From: Alcaligenaceae bacterium CGII-47
GTDB taxonomy: Bacteria > Pseudomonadota > Gammaproteobacteria > Burkholderiales > Burkholderiaceae_B
Direction: 5' to 3'
DNA: 64,000 bases
NCBI GenBank assembly: GCA_019166125.1
Contig: JAHTBO010000001.1
Coordinates: 553,669-617,668, forward strand
This document shows, in pieces, positions 8,937 to 18,031 of the stretch. A program made the translations under genes and the position numbers. The stretch's first letter is position 1. Each line of letters opens with the position of its first letter. Below the pieces are notes generated by a model. It made no database searches. It was not told the origin of the DNA and saw only the letters and a program-made list of their open reading frames with translations.

Positions 8937-10061
8937 ATGGGGAATCAAGAGACTGAATGGGCCCTGCCTGTGCCTAGTGCGGCGCATGATTGTTCGGTTC
9001 AGGCTGGCGGCGCAGCGAGCAATCTGGCACCGGATGGCCTTGAGGGTCTATCGCCCGCCTATTTCGGCCTGGTGATGGCAACCGGGATTGTTTCGCTTGC
9101 AGGCGCGATGATGGGCTATCCGCGGCTCGCGCGTGCCTTGTTCTATCTGAATATTCTTCAATATGGGGTGCTGTGTGTGTTGTATGCCATTCGCGCCTGG
9201 CGTTACCCGAGGCGGTTTTTTGGCGATATGGTGACACACGCCACCGGCCCAGGCTATTTCACGATCATTGCAGGGACGGGGGTGCTAGGCAGCCAGTTTA
9301 TCGTTCTGACTGGTGATCTATACGCGGGCTTTGCGTTGTGGCTCGTGGCGGTTTTGTTGTGGGGCGTGCTGGTCTATGCAATTTTTGCGGTACTGACGGT
9401 AAAAGCCAATAAACCTGCGTTGGATCGTGGTATCAACGGTGGCTGGTTGTTGGCTGTGGTGGCTACCCAGGCACTGGCGGTATCCAGTGCCTTGCTCGCG
9501 GCGCAGATCGGCCAGCCGTATCGTCTACAACTAAATTTGGTGGCCTTGTCCATGTGGTTGTGGGGGGGAATGCTGTATATCTGGATCATGGCATTGATTT
9601 TCTATCGTTATACTTTTTTTGCACTATCCCCCAGCGATCTTGCACCACCTTACTGGATCAATATGGGTGCAATGGCGATCTCTACATTAGCGGGATCCTT
9701 GTTGATTCTGAATGCTCAGGACGCGCCATATTTGATGTCCCTGCTGCCTTTCCTCAAAGGCTTTACCATGCTGTATTGGGCAACGGGCACATGGTGGATC
9801 CCGATGCTGTTGTTGCTTGGCCTTTGGCGCTATGGTTACAATCGTTTCCCATTTAAATATGATCCCTTGTACTGGGGGGCTGTATTCCCCCTAGGGATGT
9901 ATGCGGCCTGTACCTGGCAATTAGAGCATGCAATGGCCTTTGGGTTCGAGACCGGTTTGCCGCGTGTGTTTTTCTATATTGCGCTGGGGGCCTGGATAAT
10001 TACCTTCTGCGGCCTGCTGCGTTCCGCGCTGCGCAGTGTGCGGCACATTCGTCCGAGTTAG
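8937..10061 (+). CDS. TDT-family carrier (TehA / C4-dicarboxylate type)
   Basis: Inner-membrane protein of the tellurite-resistance/dicarboxylate transporter (TDT) family, 374 residues with about ten hydrophobic segments. The first, PAYFGLVMATGIVSLAG, is characteristic of the family. The frame is open from a GTG at 8895, but GGAGGA (8924-8929) stands 7 bp before the ATG at 8937, so that start is chosen. Members export or import small anions such as malate, sulfite or tellurite-related substrates; the substrate here cannot be read from sequence. It is a single-gene unit with its own terminator, divergent from prfB. Confidence 0.85.
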   Translation: MGNQETEWALPVPSAAHDCSVQAGGAASNLAPDGLEGLSPAYFGLVMATGIVSLAGAMMGYPRLARALFYLNILQYGVLCVLYAIRAWRYPRRFFGDMVTHATGPGYFTIIAGTGVLGSQFIVLTGDLYAGFALWLVAVLLWGVLVYAIFAVLTVKANKPALDRGINGGWLLAVVATQALAVSSALLAAQIGQPYRLQLNLVALSMWLWGGMLYIWIMALIFYRYTFFALSPSDLAPPYWINMGAMAISTLAGSLLILNAQDAPYLMSLLPFLKGFTMLYWATGTWWIPMLLLLGLWRYGYNRFPFKYDPLYWGAVFPLGMYAACTWQLEHAMAFGFETGLPRVFFYIALGAWIITFCGLLRSALRSVRHIRPS

Positions 10062-10090
10062 AAAGCGCCCGAATAGGGCGCTTTCTTTGT
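10061..10090 (+). terminator. Rho-independent terminator after the TDT gene
   Basis: GAAAGCGCCC (10061-10070), loop GAATA, GGGCGCTTTC (10076-10085), then TTTGT. The perfect 10-bp stem begins at the last base of the stop codon. Because it is symmetrical it may also end the dctM transcript arriving from the other side. Confidence 0.85.
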
Positions 10091-10125
10091 GATGCGAGGG
10101 CTTACGTGCCCCCTATGGAATGTTG

Positions 10126-11406
10126 TTAAAAATTCATGACCTGAGGCAGCCACAGAGAGACTGCCGGCACATAGGTAATAAATATCAGATAGAGCAGCAG
10201 TAAGGACAGCCAGGGTGTCGCTGCCCGTATAACCTGGCCGATGCTCATGTTTGTTATCCCCGCTGTGACAAATAGGTTAAGCCCTATCGGTGGCGTCACC
10301 ATGCCGATCTCGAGGTTCACCACAATCAGGATGCCCAGGTGAACGGGATCAATACCAAGTTTTACGGCGATCGGAAACAGGATCGGCGCGAGAATCAGGA
10401 TGATCCCGGTGGGCTCCATGAAGGCGCCGGCGATCAGCAACAAGATATTGACGACGATCAGGAACTGCCAGGCAGCCATATCCCAGGCAATGATCTGTTC
10501 AGCGATCATTTGTGGGATGCGTTCCGTGGTCAGCACATGCGCGAACAGCAAGGCGTTGACGATGATGAACATCAGCATCACGGTAACCTTGGCCGCATCA
10601 ATCAATACCTCGGGGACTTGCTTGATACCGATATCACGGTACACGAACACGGCGACCACAAAGGCGTAGACCGCTGCAACCGCTGCCGCCTCGGTAGGTG
10701 TGAAAACGCCACCGTAAATCCCGCCCAGGATAATGACGATCAGCATCAACCCCCAGAAGGAATCCCGTCCTGCGGCGATGATTTCAGATGCGGCGGCCCG
10801 AGGCTGACATGGCATGTTTTTGACGCGCGCGACAACGTAGATCACCACCATGAGAACAAGGCCGAGCAGGAGGCCCGGGATGACGCCAGCCATAAAGAGT
10901 GCGCCCACTGAGGTCTCGGTCGCAGCACCATAGACGACCAGCACAATGGAGGGCGGAATTAGGATGCCTAGGGTGCCAGCATTACAGATCACGCCTGCCG
11001 CAAAGGACTCGGTGTAGCCTGCGCGCACCATGCCGGCAATCACAATGGAGCCCACGGCCACCACCGTGGCGGGTGATGAGCCCGAGACGGCTGCAAAGAG
11101 CACGCAGGCCAGTACGGATGCGATCGCCAGGCCGCCGTGCAGGTGACCGACTGCTGCAATGGCAAACCGGATCATGCGTTTAGCTACCCCTCCGGTCGTC
11201 ATAAACGCGCCAGCGAGGATAAAGAAGGGGATCGCCATCAGGGTGAAGTGTTCGGAGGTTTCGAACATCTTGAGGGATAGCGAGGCGAGCGAGTCTGTGC
11301 CAAAGAGCAGAATAGTCAGTATTGAAGACAGGCCCAGGGCCACCGCCACGGGCATGCCCATGAACATGAAGACAAAGAGTAGTACGAATAGGGCGCTAGT
11401 TGTCAT
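10126..11406 (-). CDS. dctM: TRAP transporter large permease (DctM type)
   Basis: Membrane subunit that carries out Na+-coupled uptake of organic acids delivered by the periplasmic DctP protein. It has 426 residues with about 12 hydrophobic segments. The N-terminus MTTSALFVLLFVFMFMGMPV and the internal GSSPATVVAVGSI and GIVVNLEIGMVTPPIGLNLF-like segments are typical of the family. Its ATG overlaps the dctQ stop by four bases. It is the last gene of the dctP-dctQ-dctM unit. Confidence 0.93.
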   Translation of the reverse strand: MTTSALFVLLFVFMFMGMPVAVALGLSSILTILLFGTDSLASLSLKMFETSEHFTLMAIPFFILAGAFMTTGGVAKRMIRFAIAAVGHLHGGLAIASVLACVLFAAVSGSSPATVVAVGSIVIAGMVRAGYTESFAAGVICNAGTLGILIPPSIVLVVYGAATETSVGALFMAGVIPGLLLGLVLMVVIYVVARVKNMPCQPRAAASEIIAAGRDSFWGLMLIVIILGGIYGGVFTPTEAAAVAAVYAFVVAVFVYRDIGIKQVPEVLIDAAKVTVMLMFIIVNALLFAHVLTTERIPQMIAEQIIAWDMAAWQFLIVVNILLLIAGAFMEPTGIILILAPILFPIAVKLGIDPVHLGILIVVNLEIGMVTPPIGLNLFVTAGITNMSIGQVIRAATPWLSLLLLYLIFITYVPAVSLWLPQVMNF

Positions 11407-11948
11407 GGCTGATCCTGTCCGGCATTATCAGGGGTGTCGCTACGGTATTTGAGGGCGTCTGCAACTTCATCGCCCAGCAGGCTCGCCTGGCCGCCACGCA
11501 GCAGATTCACGAGCACTTCGCCAAACCGCCAGATCAATAGCGCAAAGCCCAAGGGGAGTACCGCTCTGGGGACCCATTGGGGTATGGGTAAATCCTGCGC
11601 CATGATGCCAATGCTGTGCATCTTTGCAACATAGATCCATCCTCCGACCAAGACAATGCAGGCATAAAGCAGGCATAGTACAGCCGAGACGATATTGACG
11701 CGGTGCGAGATTCGTGGGGGGAGGAGTTTGACCAAGGCGTCAACGCCGATGTGTGCGCCGACACGCACACCATAAGAGATACCGAAAAAAATCAAGGCAC
11801 CAAAAAAATACATGGTGAGCTCGAGCGCCCACACAAAGCTATAGTTGAATACGTAGCGCGCGATAACCTGCGCAAAGGTGACCAGTGTCATGGCCGCGAG
11901 CAAAAAGGCGATGAAGCCTTCCTCTATGTGCTCCAGCATGGATCTCAT
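11403..11948 (-). CDS. dctQ: TRAP transporter small permease (DctQ type)
   Basis: Four-helix membrane subunit, 181 residues, which pairs with DctM. It has hydrophobic stretches near residues 12-30, 45-65, 85-110 and 125-145, and the DctQ hallmark W-ELTMYFFGALIFFG in the second segment. The gene overlaps dctM by four bases and lies 78 bp after dctP across a strong stem-loop. The C-terminal 30 residues are polar. Confidence 0.88.
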   Translation of the reverse strand: MRSMLEHIEEGFIAFLLAAMTLVTFAQVIARYVFNYSFVWALELTMYFFGALIFFGISYGVRVGAHIGVDALVKLLPPRISHRVNIVSAVLCLLYACIVLVGGWIYVAKMHSIGIMAQDLPIPQWVPRAVLPLGFALLIWRFGEVLVNLLRGGQASLLGDEVADALKYRSDTPDNAGQDQP

Positions 11949-11973
11949 TATAGGTATCCTCAGAGGATTGAGA

Positions 11974-11998
11974 AGCGGCCGCTTGGTAGGCGGCCGCT
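11974..11998. other. Intercistronic stem-loop between dctP and dctQ
   Basis: AGCGGCCGC, loop TTGGTAG, GCGGCCGCT: a perfect, very GC-rich 9-bp stem in the dctP-dctQ gap. No U-run follows in the direction of transcription, so it is more likely an mRNA-stabilising or partial-attenuation element than a full terminator. It would favour more DctP than permease. Confidence 0.6.
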
Positions 11999-12026
11999 AT
12001 CAGATATTAAGCTGGCTTAGTGCAGC

Positions 12027-13067
<1,041 letters not shown>

Positions 13068-13114
13068 CTAAAAAACCAACAGCAGGCTATCTTAAAGCAA
13101 GCTGGATCCGCGCC

Positions 13115-13144
13115 ACTTTACGCATCATTGGCTGGATTGTCAAA
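13115..13144 (-). promoter_or_regulatory. Probable promoter of the dctPQM unit
   Basis: On the minus strand a consensus TTGACA (13144-13139) is followed after 18 bp by TAAAGT (13120-13115), about 87 bp before the dctP start. The rest of the 207-bp gap to the hemerythrin-like gene is AT-rich (13150-13220), with runs such as TATATATAG, and holds no gene. Confidence 0.45.
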
Positions 13145-13235
13145 GCAGGCAAACCCCTATATATAGTAAAAAACCATTATATAATCATGGGTTTAGGGTG
13201 CTTTTTTCCATTTATTTATCGCAGATTGAGCACGA

Positions 13236-13805
13236 TTAAGGCAATCGTCCCGAATCACGGCTATATCGGTGCTGCTGCATGGCCTGGTCAAGCAGTTCAA
13301 TCTGGGCATCGGTCAGCAATCGTTCCGCCATGGGTAATAGTTCCGTATCGGCACATTCGGCGTAAGCGCTGTATTCATCGCAGAATGCTTGGACATCTGC
13401 AGCGGATAGTTCGATAGATTCACCGTTAGCGATACGCAGTAGCCGTGGTCGTAGCTGAGCATTCCAGCGCCGCTGCAGGGCGTGGAGCATGTTGCTGAGG
13501 CCTTCAGTCATGCCGCGCAGGCATACTGCGTCCGATCCGGCCATGGACTCGATTATGGCGGGAAACAGGTGCTGCGCCTCGACTTCCTGACATTCACGTG
13601 CTGGGACGTCGAAATGGTGCAGGATATCTTCAGCTTTTGATTGGGCGTCGCTGTCAGCGCCCCATATCGCGATGTGTTTGATCAACGCTTGTAGTGCCAT
13701 GCACTGAGCCCGGGAGTCCTGATGCTTGCTCGCTATCTCTCGTAAGGGGGCTTCGTGCAAGGCGGGCATTGCAGGGGGGGTAATGGGGTCAGACAGAGGA
13801 TTCAT
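13236..13805 (-). CDS. Hemerythrin-like (HHE domain) protein with altered ligands
   Basis: 189-residue cytoplasmic helical protein, without signal or membrane segment. The pattern is that of single-domain HHE proteins: an early helix, HHFDVPARECQEVEAQHLFPAI in the middle (67-88), and a last helix with ECADTELLPMAERLL (152-166). In functional relatives the second helix reads HHxxEE..LFP. Here the tandem His is replaced (ECQEVEAQHLFP), leaving only some possible di-iron ligands (E, H, E). It may bind iron differently or not at all. It stands alone between the TRAP unit and the divergent ABC genes. GGAG stands before the ATG. Confidence 0.7.
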   Translation of the reverse strand: MNPLSDPITPPAMPALHEAPLREIASKHQDSRAQCMALQALIKHIAIWGADSDAQSKAEDILHHFDVPARECQEVEAQHLFPAIIESMAGSDAVCLRGMTEGLSNMLHALQRRWNAQLRPRLLRIANGESIELSAADVQAFCDEYSAYAECADTELLPMAERLLTDAQIELLDQAMQQHRYSRDSGRLP

Positions 13806-14043
13806 GGTTTGGGTCTCCAGGCGCGGATGGTGACAGGACGATGCAAAAAGGGCGCCTTAGGTGGTGGGTGGACAAAATATCTATAAAGAATCTGCTTATA
13901 TATATCTATGGGTTATATGTAAAGCAATAATAATTCGTTGTTGTGTATAGGGCAAACTCGTTAAAGTTTCCATGTCATCCCTATTTAAAAGCAATGCGTA
14001 CGGATCAGAATCAGTATGACGCTTGTTTTTTCTCTTGGTAATT

Positions 14044-14820
14044 ATGAACCTAGTATTTAGAAACGTTGAAAAGCACTTTGGCGATTTGCGCGTGGTCGAG
14101 CAGTTTGATCGCGAGATCGCCTCCGGTGAGCTCGTCGCGCTCGTCGGCCCATCTGGCTGTGGTAAGTCCACGCTGTTGCATATTGCAGCGGGCCTAGAGC
14201 GCACGACACATGGACAGGTGCTTGCTAATGGTGAACCGATAGAGCGGCCAGATCCACAGCGGATGCTGATGTTTCAGGAAAACGCGCTCTATCCTTGGCT
14301 AACACTCGAGCAGAACGTAGCCATGGCGCTAGAGCTGCAGAAGGTCAATAAGGCCCAGGCGCGCGCGCAGGCTGGACTCTGGCTTGAAAAGGTTCAATTA
14401 AGTGGCTTTGAGGACTATTTTCCTCACCAGGTCTCGGGCGGTATGCGTCAACGCGCTGCCTTGGCGCGCGCCTTTATCACGAGTCCTGAGGTGTTGTTAC
14501 TCGATGAGCCCTTTGGTGCGCTCGATGCCTTGACCCGTATGACGCTTCAGGATGTCTTGCGTGATCTGATCCATGAGGTTCACCCGACGGTGCTGTTGGT
14601 GACGCACGATGTAGACGAGGCTTTGTTTTTGGCAGATCGCATCCTGGTATTTAGTGCGCGCCCGTCTTCTGTGCTGAAGGAATTTAATCTTGCATCTCGC
14701 GACAAGTCACATGATTTATCGGACTTTGCCGATCTGCGCCGGGAAATCCTCGGGCTCTTGGGTATCCGGGCTGAGCATCGGCGCGATGATGTATTTACTA
14801 CTGAGGAAATAGCAGCATGA
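14044..14820 (+). CDS. ABC transporter ATPase, nitrate/sulfonate/taurine (SsuB/TauB) type
   Basis: Cytoplasmic ATP-hydrolysing subunit of an importer, 258 residues. Walker A GPSGCGKS lies at 35-42. The Q-loop is in MLMFQENALYPWLT, the signature is SGGMRQR, Walker B is LLLDEPFGALD, and the H-loop is LLVTHDVDEAL. The FGALDALTR stretch is typical of the SsuB/TauB/NrtD group. The frame is open from TTG 14023, but the ATG at 14044 gives the family start MNLVFRNVEKHFG. Its last codon overlaps the next gene (ATGA). The substrate is unknown. Confidence 0.92.
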   Translation: MNLVFRNVEKHFGDLRVVEQFDREIASGELVALVGPSGCGKSTLLHIAAGLERTTHGQVLANGEPIERPDPQRMLMFQENALYPWLTLEQNVAMALELQKVNKAQARAQAGLWLEKVQLSGFEDYFPHQVSGGMRQRAALARAFITSPEVLLLDEPFGALDALTRMTLQDVLRDLIHEVHPTVLLVTHDVDEALFLADRILVFSARPSSVLKEFNLASRDKSHDLSDFADLRREILGLLGIRAEHRRDDVFTTEEIAA

Positions 14821-15812
14821 AATTAGTTCGTATTCTGGCACCAGCGCTCATTGCACTGGCAATGACGACCCAGGCCGTCGCCGCTGATCCCTTTAAGGTC
14901 GGCTATATCCGTGTGATGGATGACGCGCAGGCGATTGCGGCGTTTGAGGCTGGCTTCTACAAGCAGCAAGGGCTGGATGTCCAACTGGTCGAGTTCAAAT
15001 CTGGCACGGATCTCATCAAGGCCATTGTGGGCGGGCAGCTCGACACTGGGGTTCTGGGCTTTACCAACGCGGCGTCCTGGTCTTCGCGTGGCGCCGACCT
15101 CAAGGTCGTGAGCGGTGCGCAGCGTGGCTTTCATGCGCTGGTGGTGCGTGATGATGTGGGCATCAATACGGTGGCTGACCTGAAGGGCCACACGCTGGCT
15201 TCGCAAAAGGAAGGCAGCACGGCAGATACGGTCCTCAGGGGCGTCGTCCTTAAGGACGCGGGCTTGCAGGCGACTGATCTGACCATCATGGGCGTGAGCC
15301 CGCAGGTGGCGGTGCAGTCCCTGTTAGGTAAGCGCGTGGATGCGGCCTTTCTCTTCGAGCCCCAAGCGAGCATTGCGCAATTGATCGCACCCGTGAAACA
15401 AATCTATGAAATTGGTGCGGTGTGGCCGTTCCCTTGCATGGTGACCATCACTTCGGGTGAGACGCTCAAGACTAAAAAGGATCTGGTGTGGAAGTCGCTC
15501 GATGCGCAACGTCAGGCGATTGACTTGCTGCAGAATGAACCGGATGAAGCAGCCAAATTGATTGCCAGTTACTTTATCTCGGAACCGACGCTTAAGACCC
15601 TTAATCACGGTGAGGTGCCGCGCGAAGAGGTCATCAGCAAGGCGATCAAGAGTCAGACCTTCAATGCGGCGCTGAGCACCGAAGATCTGAATCGTATGCA
15701 GGATATCGCTAACATCATGCAAGAGCAAGGCGCTCTCAAAACCAAGGATGGCGCAGCTTACAACGTCAGGAGCATTGTTGACCTGGCGTGGCAAGAGGCA
15801 CGCAAACTCTGA
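14817..15812 (+). CDS. ABC importer periplasmic binding protein (SsuA / NMT1-like)
   Basis: 331 residues with a clear signal peptide (MKLVRILAPALIALAMTTQA, cleavage after VAA). The mature protein FKVGYIRVMDDAQAIAAFEAGFYKQQGLDV is the pattern of the NMT1/SsuA/TauA binding proteins, in which a fast-evolving pocket decides the ligand. It overlaps the ATPase gene by four bases and is followed by a permease, so it is the main receptor of this importer. Candidate ligands are sulfonates, taurine, pyrimidine precursors or aromatic acids; sequence alone does not decide. Confidence 0.88.
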   Translation: MKLVRILAPALIALAMTTQAVAADPFKVGYIRVMDDAQAIAAFEAGFYKQQGLDVQLVEFKSGTDLIKAIVGGQLDTGVLGFTNAASWSSRGADLKVVSGAQRGFHALVVRDDVGINTVADLKGHTLASQKEGSTADTVLRGVVLKDAGLQATDLTIMGVSPQVAVQSLLGKRVDAAFLFEPQASIAQLIAPVKQIYEIGAVWPFPCMVTITSGETLKTKKDLVWKSLDAQRQAIDLLQNEPDEAAKLIASYFISEPTLKTLNHGEVPREEVISKAIKSQTFNAALSTEDLNRMQDIANIMQEQGALKTKDGAAYNVRSIVDLAWQEARKL

Positions 15813-15842
15813 GGCGCTGGTGCTTTAATACGGGTTTATCCA

Positions 15843-15870
15843 GGCCGGGACCCCCCGGCCATTTTATTTC
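15843..15870 (+). terminator. Terminator-like hairpin between binding protein and permease genes
   Basis: GGCCGGG (15843-15849), loop ACCC, CCCGGCC (15854-15860), then ATTTTATTTC. It lies only 7 bp before the permease start, so it likely acts as a partial terminator or attenuator. That would lower permease expression relative to the binding protein. Confidence 0.65.
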
Positions 15871-15876
15871 AAGTCC

Positions 15877-16650
15877 ATGAGCAAAAAACAACGTCTCTCT
15901 GCTTCACGCCGTAAGCTGGCCATGTTGATCGCCATGGCAGCGATTCTGTTCTTCTGGCAGTGTGCTGCCTGGACCTTACCTGACTTTTTGATGCCTGGTG
16001 TGCCGACGGTGATGCTGCGGCTGTGGCACGATGTGCAGACGACACAGTTTCGCGACGTGCTTGCGGGCAGTCTAGGGCGCCTGGGCGTAGGTTATGCATT
16101 TGCCCTGTTGTTCGGAATTGGTTTTGGCCTTGTGGGCGGCGTATTGCAGTTTTTCCGTGAGATTCTCAAGTCCGCCATCATTATTTTGCAGTCCATCCCG
16201 TCTATCGCGTGGGTGCCGTTATTTTTGATTCTGATGGGCTTTGGCAATCTGCCGATTATTGTGGTGATTGCGTTGGCGGCATTTTTCCCGGCAGCGCTGT
16301 CAGTCATGAACGCGACCGAAAGCGTACTGCAGACGCATGTGTCAGCCGCCAGAGTAATGGGAGCAAATCATTGGGAAATGCTGCGTCGTGTCTATTTGCC
16401 AGCGGTGATGCCTGAGCTGATTACAGGGGCTCAACTTGCGTTTGGTAATGCATGGCGTGCGCTGATCTCTGCGGAGATGTTGATTGGCTTCGGGCAGGGC
16501 CTGGGCCGCTCACTTGCTTATTCCGGCGAGACAGCAGATATGGCTGGGGTCATGGCCAATATCCTCACGATTGCCATCCTGGCCACCCTGATCGATCAGG
16601 TGGTTCTCGAAAACATCAAGCGCAAGGTTCTGCGCTATCAATACGTGTAG
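15877..16650 (+). CDS. ABC transporter permease, SsuC/TauC type
   Basis: Inner-membrane subunit, 257 residues with about six membrane segments. The cytoplasmic EAA loop that contacts the ATPase is seen in HVSAARVMGANHWEMLRRVYLPAVMPEL (about 150-178), with the conserved alanine and glycine. It starts 64 bp after the binding protein gene, just after a hairpin, and is followed 8 bp later by a second binding-protein-like gene. The short spacing suggests one operon. Confidence 0.92.
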   Translation: MSKKQRLSASRRKLAMLIAMAAILFFWQCAAWTLPDFLMPGVPTVMLRLWHDVQTTQFRDVLAGSLGRLGVGYAFALLFGIGFGLVGGVLQFFREILKSAIIILQSIPSIAWVPLFLILMGFGNLPIIVVIALAAFFPAALSVMNATESVLQTHVSAARVMGANHWEMLRRVYLPAVMPELITGAQLAFGNAWRALISAEMLIGFGQGLGRSLAYSGETADMAGVMANILTIAILATLIDQVVLENIKRKVLRYQYV

Positions 16651-16658
16651 GAATGATG

Positions 16659-17474
16659 ATGCCTTGGGCGATAGTGTGTGGGTTTTTTGCTTATCTATGT
16701 CGCTTGGCTGCGCGTGTCGCCCTGGTTGTTGCTGCAGGGGTGCCGGGCGTTGCTATCGCTGCGACCCACGGCACCGCTCGTGCCGATACAAGCTTTGTCG
16801 CTATTTCGGACCTGCCGGCAGCGGCTCAGCCTGGGGCCAGGGTCCGGACAACAAGTCGCATTGATTTGCTGTTGGCCCAGCGTCTTGTGGATGGGCGGGC
16901 GGCGCAATTGATCAATGCGTCCAATCCGATGCAGGTTCTGGATGGGGAACGTAATGCCGGGGTTTGGCTGGGGGCATGGTCTGCGCAAGTACCGGTGCCT
17001 GCCGGGCTCGTACGTCAGTCTCTTGGCTATCCGATCGGGCCGATGGCGATTCTGCGCAGCGACACGACGATCCACGATTGGAATGCGCTTGCCAGCCGCA
17101 CGGTTTGCGTGGTTGAGGACGAGCCTTATGTGGGGGAGATCGCTGCGCGCTTTGGTGCGCTCGAGCAACGTTATCCTTCGGCGACCGATGCCTTGTTGGC
17201 CGTGCGGGCAGGGCGCTGCGACGCAGGGGTATTAAGCAATCATTTATTGGATGCGCTGCAGAAATTTCCTGAATGGAAAAAATTCTCGGCTCGACTGCCC
17301 GCCTACCGACATGTGGACCTGGTATGGGTCTCGACTGAGGCGGGTGCGGATGAGTTCTGGCGCTCGCGTATGCAGGAAGTCACGTCAGCCCAGCTGGCTG
17401 CGATGACGACGCAGCAGGCTCGTGAGATTGCTTTTGAGGTATATCTGGATCAGGTCGTTCCAGACTGCCACTGA
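16659..17474 (+). CDS. Second periplasmic solute-binding-like protein
   Basis: 271 residues with an N-terminal hydrophobic signal (PWAIVCGFFAYLCRLAARVA..., probable cleavage after GVAIA or ARA). The mature part resembles family 3 bacterial extracellular binding proteins: SRIDLLLAQRLVDGRAA, then LASRTVCVVEDEPYVGEIAARFGALEQRYPSATDALLAVRAGRCDAGVLSN, the domain 2 pattern. Three Met codons lie in a row (16653, 16656, 16659); AGGA at 16649-16652 best fits the third. It ends base-to-base against the convergent infA gene. Its family differs from the SsuA-like protein of the same operon, so it may recognise another ligand or have a sensor role. Confidence 0.75.
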   Translation: MPWAIVCGFFAYLCRLAARVALVVAAGVPGVAIAATHGTARADTSFVAISDLPAAAQPGARVRTTSRIDLLLAQRLVDGRAAQLINASNPMQVLDGERNAGVWLGAWSAQVPVPAGLVRQSLGYPIGPMAILRSDTTIHDWNALASRTVCVVEDEPYVGEIAARFGALEQRYPSATDALLAVRAGRCDAGVLSNHLLDALQKFPEWKKFSARLPAYRHVDLVWVSTEAGADEFWRSRMQEVTSAQLAAMTTQQAREIAFEVYLDQVVPDCH

Positions 17475-17732
17475 TCAGCGGCGACGACGTACGGGGGCGG
17501 GGCCACCTGTGCGGTTCAGATGCCTGAAGGTGATGCGTCCCTTGCTCAGGTCATAGGGAGACATTTCGAGCGTGACTTGGTCACCTGCCAGAATACGGAT
17601 GTGGTGCTTACGCATTTTGCCGCCGGTGTAGGCGATCACTGGGTGACCGTTTTCGAGCGTAACGCGAAAACGTGAATCGGGCAGCACCTCAGTGACTGAT
17701 CCTTGCATTTCTAACAGTTCTTCTTTGGCCAT
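17475..17732 (-). CDS. infA: Translation initiation factor IF-1, second-type paralogue
   Basis: 85-residue S1-like OB-fold protein that occupies the ribosomal A site during initiation. The core is [60 protein letters not shown]. The tail ends in an Arg-rich stretch (PVRRRR), unlike the 72-residue canonical IF-1. Betaproteobacteria often carry such a longer copy besides the one in the ribosomal operon. It stands alone, and its stop meets the stop of the convergent gene with no gap. Confidence 0.93.
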   Translation of the reverse strand: MAKEELLEMQGSVTEVLPDSRFRVTLENGHPVIAYTGGKMRKHHIRILAGDQVTLEMSPYDLSKGRITFRHLNRTGGPAPVRRRR

Positions 17733-18031
17733 CTATTCAATACTCCGTTGGGTGTTTGGGTGATCTGCATTTCACATCAGGCACGGCCAGCGGCATGGTG
17801 CCACGGTCGATACGCGCCGCCCGTGACGATGGCATACCTAAAAGGTCGCAGGATATCCTGCCGGGGCGATTGCAGGCGAGTGCCTCGATGATAAGACGGC
17901 AAAAAGCCACCCAAGAGAATCAGCCTAGAAAACTGAATTACCTGAAAAACGCAGAAAATCAATCACTTAAGTATATACTATCGACCTAATTATGTCAATA
18001 AATATACCTTTAAAGTGTTGGTAAAGCTGTC
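17733..18031. other. Divergent intergenic spacer, infA / EamA
   Basis: About 300 bp without a convincing gene; the short open frames here lack ribosome sites and family features. The right end (17960-18020) is AT-rich and should hold the EamA gene promoter, but I see no box good enough to name. Confidence 0.5.

Noticed and set aside
16452..16658. N-terminal extension of the second solute-binding protein
   Set aside because: The frame runs through the permease gene in another frame and has no signal-like start; the hydrophobic signal begins at the Met cluster 16653-16659.
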